7,161 nt of DNA from Anaerolineae bacterium. GTDB lineage: Bacteria; Chloroflexota; Anaerolineae; Aggregatilineales; UBA3940. The position numbers were made by a program, and so were the translations under genes. Positions 5,129 to 7,161 of this stretch are shown one piece after another; position 1 is the first letter of the stretch; every line of letters starts with the position of its first letter. The notes under the pieces are model-generated. The model ran no database searches and was not told the origin of the DNA. It saw only the letters and a list, made by a program, of their open reading frames with translations. The stretch lies in the NCBI GenBank assembly GCA_016926985.1, contig JAFGNO010000221.1:1-7161 (forward strand). Direction: 5' to 3'.

Positions 5129-6370
5129 CTACCATCCCCTCGACGGGAATACCTGCACACCGCTGGCGGTGGACAGCGCATAGATCGTCGGGGTCTGGTG
5201 AGTGGCTTCATTGTACCGTCTGCTGAGATAATCAGCGAAATCCGCCGCGCCTTCGGCTTCAGCCAGGAAGACCATACATCCGGCCCAGCCAGCCCCGGCC
5301 CCGCGCCCGCCGAGGCGCGCCGGGTGTCCCTGCGAGGCCTCCCACATGGCATCCAGTGCGAGTCCGCTGGCCTCAAACAGGTCGCGCGTGCTGATGTGGG
5401 ACTCGTCCATTAATGTTCCCAGTACAGCCGGTTCACCGGCTTTCAGGGCGCGGGCAGCCGCCAGCACCCGCTCATTTTCCGCGATGATGTGCTGCGCGCG
5501 GTTGTAGGCTGGGCCCGGGATTTCATCGGCGTGCTCTGCCAGTAATTCCAGGGTTACATCGCGCAGGGCGCGCACATCAGGGGCATACTGCTGGATGATC
5601 CGGGCTGCCTGCTCACATTCTGCGCGGCGCTGTTCATAGTGGCTGTTGATCAGGGTCCGTCTTGTCCCGGTATCGGCCACAATGATTGCCAGCGTATCGG
5701 GAAACGCCAGGGGCTGCCAGTCATGTGTCCGGCAGTCAAATAAGAGGACATGGCCTTTCTTCCCGAATGTGCAGGCAAACTGATCCATCAGGCCGGAGGG
5801 CACCCCAACATAGTTGTTTTCTGCTTTCTGGCAAAGCTGGGCAAGCTCCATCCTGTCGATTTCCCAGCCGGTGATGTGGGCCCAGGCAGCCGCATAGGCG
5901 ACCTCAACTGCTGCCGAAGAAGACAGGCCAGCGCCAATCGGGACATCGCTTTTGATCATGATGGTGCTGCCCGGGGTTGCCAGCCCGGATTCCTGCCAGC
6001 TCCAGGCCACGCCGGCTGCATAGGTTGCCCATTCGGGAAGCGGGTCACCGCCGAGGGTTTTTTTATGCTCAAGCTCTGTCAGCCGGAATACCACCTGGGG
6101 GGTATCTGGCTGCCAGTCGCCCGTGCTTTCCGCGTAAAGGGTGATCAGGGGGGTCGGCAGTTCCTTGACCGCCAGCCAGACATAGCGGTTAATGGCTGCC
6201 GGGAGCACCCAACCCTCATTATAGTCGGTGTGCGTGCCAATCAGGTCAACCCGTCCCGGAGAACGGACCACGAAATCCGGGTAGGACCGGAAGGTCGCTT
6301 CGAACCGGCTGATGAGGTCAATGGGCGGGCGGATGTGAAACTGTTTGGTATCCATAATTTTTACCGGCAT
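5129..6370 (-). CDS. galK: Galactokinase-like GHMP sugar kinase
   Basis: A full-length 413-residue cytosolic kinase is expected to phosphorylate C1 of galactose with ATP (first step of the Leloir pathway). All GHMP motifs are present: the signature RSPGRVDLIGTHTDYNEG (36-53), the ATP-binding loop PIGAGLSSSAA (144-154), GVPSGLMDQFA (189-199) with Asp196 as catalytic base, DTGTRR...SHYEQRRAEC (233-252), SHISTRDLFEAS (324-335) and the C-terminal glycine loop GGRGAGAGWAGC (354-365). The signature normally reads GRVNLIGEHTDYN; here Asn is Asp42 and the sugar-contacting Glu is Thr46, so another sugar is possible. ATG 6370 has no Shine-Dalgarno sequence; ATG 6355 is an alternative with only a weak one. 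A strong promoter lies 25 bases upstream. The downstream neighbour is the short pyrophosphatase homologue. No other Leloir gene is visible in the window. Confidence 0.85.
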   Translation of the reverse strand: MPVKIMDTKQFHIRPPIDLISRFEATFRSYPDFVVRSPGRVDLIGTHTDYNEGWVLPAAINRYVWLAVKELPTPLITLYAESTGDWQPDTPQVVFRLTELEHKKTLGGDPLPEWATYAAGVAWSWQESGLATPGSTIMIKSDVPIGAGLSSSAAVEVAYAAAWAHITGWEIDRMELAQLCQKAENNYVGVPSGLMDQFACTFGKKGHVLLFDCRTHDWQPLAFPDTLAIIVADTGTRRTLINSHYEQRRAECEQAARIIQQYAPDVRALRDVTLELLAEHADEIPGPAYNRAQHIIAENERVLAAARALKAGEPAVLGTLMDESHISTRDLFEASGLALDAMWEASQGHPARLGGRGAGAGWAGCMVFLAEAEGAADFADYLSRRYNEATHQTPTIYALSTASGVQVFPSRGW

Positions 6371-6394
6371 TATTGCAAATTCGAGATATTCCCA

Positions 6395-6423
6395 ACTCTA
6401 AATAATCAGGGGGCATCTGTCAA
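6395..6423 (-). promoter_or_regulatory. Promoter of the galactokinase-like/pyrophosphatase unit
   Basis: On the minus strand TTGACA (6423-6418), a 17-base spacer and TAGAGT (6400-6395) form a sigma70-type promoter with a perfect -35 and a 4/6 -10. Initiation near 6388 would give a leader of about 18 bases before ATG 6370. The promoter is divergent from the tRNA operon promoter P1, about 50 bases away. Confidence 0.7.
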
Positions 6424-6472
6424 TGCAGAAATCAAACAATATCGTAACGAATAGCCGCCAGCGCAGGGGGTG

Positions 6473-6501
6473 TTGACTCGTTGTTTGTGATGCGGTAATA
6501 T
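6473..6501 (+). promoter_or_regulatory. Upstream promoter P1 of the tRNA-tuf operon
   Basis: TTGACT (6473-6478), a 17-base spacer and TAATAT (6496-6501) make a near-consensus sigma70-type promoter. The discriminator that follows (CCGCCCG) is very GC-rich, as in stringently controlled stable-RNA promoters. The transcript would start near 6508, at the foot of the inverted repeat. Confidence 0.75.
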
Positions 6502-6507
6502 CCGCCC

Positions 6508-6532
6508 GCTTGCAGCGCATTTTGCTGCAAGC
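6508..6532 (+). repeat. Perfect inverted repeat between tandem promoters P1 and P2
   Basis: GCTTGCAGC (6508-6516) and GCTGCAAGC (6524-6532) form a 9-bp stem with loop GCATTTT. It begins at the predicted P1 start and ends four bases before the P2 -35 box. It could be an RNA hairpin at the 5' end of P1 transcripts, or a protein-binding operator for P2. The following TGTTTGAG is too poor in T for a confident terminator. Confidence 0.6.
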
Positions 6533-6535
6533 TGT

Positions 6536-6564
6536 TTGAGCGGAGCAGTTCAGCGTGTTATAAT
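6536..6564 (+). promoter_or_regulatory. Downstream promoter P2 of the tRNA-tuf operon
   Basis: TTGAGC (6536-6541), a 17-base spacer and a perfect TATAAT (6559-6564) preceded by an extended -10 TGT (6556-6558) make this the best promoter in the window. The discriminator is GC-rich (TCCGGCAC). Initiation near 6571 is only two bases before the first tRNA, so almost no 5' leader would need removal. Confidence 0.85.
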
Positions 6565-6572
6565 TCCGGCAC

Positions 6573-6645
6573 GCCGATGTAGCTCAACCGGCAGAGCAAC
6601 GCTCTTGTAAAGCGTAGGTTATGGGTTCAAGTCCCATCATCGGCT
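6573..6645 (+). tRNA. tRNA-Thr (anticodon TGT)
   Basis: The full cloverleaf folds: acceptor GCCGATG/CATCGGC, D-arm GCTC/GAGC, anticodon stem ACGCT/AGCGT with loop CTTGTAA (anticodon at 6606-6608), variable AGGTT, and T-arm ATGGG/CCCAT with TTCAAGT. The discriminator is T and CCA is not encoded. It reads ACA and, by wobble, other ACN codons. Confidence 0.97.
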
Positions 6646-6692
6646 CTGTGTCATTGCGAAATGGCCGGTTGCAGTTTAAAATTCTGATATAT

Positions 6693-6775
6693 GGGTCCGT
6701 GTCCCGAGCGGCAAAGGGGGCAGACTGTAAATCTGCTGGCAGAAGCCTTCGTAGGTTCGAGTCCTACCGGGCCCA
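6693..6775 (+). tRNA. tRNA-Tyr (anticodon GTA)
   Basis: This is a class II tRNA with acceptor GGGTCCG/CGGGCCC, anticodon stem GCAGA/TCTGC, loop CTGTAAA (anticodon at 6727-6729), a 14-base variable arm TGGCAGAAGCCTTC, and T-arm GTAGG/CCTAC with TTCGAGT. The discriminator is A and CCA is not encoded. The long variable arm is the bacterial tRNA-Tyr hallmark. Confidence 0.97.
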
Positions 6776-6800
6776 CAGGGGCGTTTGACGCCTGTTGTGT

Positions 6801-6875
6801 GGGGATGTAGCTCAGCGGGAGAGCATCGCCTTTGCAAGGCGGGGGCCATGGGTTCGAATCCCATCATCTCCACCA
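6801..6875 (+). tRNA. tRNA-Ala (anticodon TGC), CCA encoded
   Basis: The cloverleaf has acceptor GGGGATG/CATCTCC, D-arm GCTC/GAGC, anticodon stem TCGCC/GGCGG with loop TTTGCAA (anticodon at 6833-6835), and T-arm ATGGG/CCCAT with TTCGAAT. The G3-U70 wobble pair (6803/6869) is the main alanine identity element, and discriminator A73 is present, so this is alanine and not glycine. CCA at 6873-6875 is encoded. Confidence 0.96.
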
Positions 6876-6897
6876 CATCTGCACGAAAAGGATGTAT

Positions 6898-6973
6898 GCC
6901 CGCGTAGCTCAGTCGGTAGAGCACGTTCTTGGTAAGAACGGGGTCATGGGTTCAAGTCCCATCGTGGGCTCCA
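6898..6973 (+). tRNA. tRNA-Thr (anticodon GGT), CCA encoded
   Basis: The cloverleaf has acceptor GCCCGCG/CGTGGGC, D-arm GCTC/GAGC, anticodon stem CGTTC/GAACG with loop TTGGTAA (anticodon at 6931-6933), and T-arm ATGGG/CCCAT with TTCAAGT. The discriminator is T, followed by encoded CCA (6971-6973). It reads ACC/ACU and complements the first tRNA-Thr of the operon. Confidence 0.97.
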
Positions 6974-7074
6974 TTTATTGAGTGAGCAGGTATTTTCCCA
7001 AATAAAACTGAGTGGGGGATACTGAAAGGCCTGATTGGGCCAGTAGATCGTTATGCAGGAGGAAGAAGAAAGAA

Positions 7075-7161
7075 ATGGGCAAGCAGCAATTTGAGCGGAC
7101 GAAGCCACATGTGAATGTGGGGACCATCGGGCATATTGACCACGGGAAGACGACGCTGACA
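7075..7161 (+). CDS. tuf: Elongation factor Tu, N-terminus (partial, runs off the right edge)
   Basis: The 29 visible residues begin MGKQQFERTKPHVNVGTIGH and continue IDHGKTTLT. GHIDHGKT (19-26) is the G1/P-loop of the EF-Tu GTPase, the factor that carries aminoacyl-tRNA to the ribosome. AGGAGG (7057-7062) lies 12 bases before the ATG, a slightly long spacing. The gene is the fifth member of the tRNA operon; the spacer 6974-7074 has no terminator and no convincing promoter of its own, although GATACT (7018-7023) is a weak -10 candidate. Co-transcription with the tRNAs is therefore likely, as in E. coli tufB. Confidence 0.97.
   Translation, partial: MGKQQFERTKPHVNVGTIGHIDHGKTTLT

Noticed and set aside
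5089..5376. A 96-residue N-terminal extension of the pyrophosphatase-like protein
   Set aside because: It would overlap the 3' end of the galactokinase-like gene and reads as shadow sequence. GTG 5088 has a good RBS and matches the start of short homologues.
5750..6454. A 234-codon plus-strand open frame
   Set aside because: It is antisense to the galactokinase-like gene, has no RBS, and runs through the kinase promoter.
6777..6795. Hairpin GGCGT-TTG-ACGCC between tRNA-Tyr and tRNA-Ala
   Set aside because: A 5-bp stem with no T-run is too weak to call a terminator inside a tRNA operon; at most it helps processing.
6676..6924. An 82-codon minus-strand frame with GFEPMAPALQRRCSPAELHP and GRTRTYEG motifs
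   Set aside because: It is antisense to the tRNA genes. This is the well-known spurious protein that arises from the complement of tRNA T-arms, not a gene.
7028..7041. GGCC-TGATTG-GGCC stem in the tuf leader
   Set aside because: Four self-complementary base pairs are expected by chance and there is no known tuf leader element of this form.

Overview
The window reads as chromosomal core and housekeeping DNA from a GC-rich, free-living bacterium. I infer Chloroflexota, probably Anaerolineae-like. The reasons are Thr/Pro-rich linkers after the lipoprotein cysteines, a DUF3048 lipoprotein, a DUF6125-type protein next to a 7Fe/8Fe-type ferredoxin, a bactofilin, and a tRNA-Thr/Tyr/x/Thr-tuf cluster. 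This is judgement from family recognition, not a search result. I see no prophage, insertion sequence, CRISPR array or defence system.

Layout. The left edge carries the N-terminus of a response regulator on the minus strand (1-148), divergent from a NUDIX hydrolase of the CoA-pyrophosphatase type (266-919). An AT-rich stretch with phased TATA-type boxes leads into a small heat-shock protein (1077-1502), which ends in a strong intrinsic terminator. The -35 box of the next promoter sits in the T-tract of that terminator and drives a bactofilin (1604-2005) and a small lipoprotein of unknown function (2051-2485). A hairpin at 2519-2544 then separates two convergent transcription units.

On the minus strand, 4570 to 2543 reads as a three-gene unit: a DUF3048 (YerB-like) lipoprotein, a DUF6125-type Cys-containing protein, and a ferredoxin whose GTG start overlaps the previous stop as GTGA. 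Further right, also on the minus strand, a galactokinase-like GHMP kinase (6370-5129) is followed 40 bases later by a short pyrophosphatase-family protein (5088-4741). A good sigma70-type promoter (TTGACA-17-TAGAGT) precedes the kinase. Both proteins carry changes at residues that are usually important for catalysis or substrate binding.

The right end is a plus-strand stable-RNA operon. Two consensus-like promoters, each with a 17-base spacer, flank a perfect 9-bp inverted repeat. They lead into tRNA-Thr(TGT), tRNA-Tyr(GTA), tRNA-Ala(TGC), tRNA-Thr(GGT) and the start of tuf (EF-Tu). This is the thrU-tyrU-glyT-thrT-tufB order known from E. coli, but with an alanine tRNA in the glycine slot.

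There is no intergenic stretch over 300 bases. The longest gaps are 6371-6572, 4571-4740, 920-1076 and 149-265, and each is described below. I did not find a clearly undescribed system. The most useful leads are the ferredoxin/DUF6125 coupling, the altered kinase and pyrophosphatase, and the regulatory architecture of the tRNA operon.
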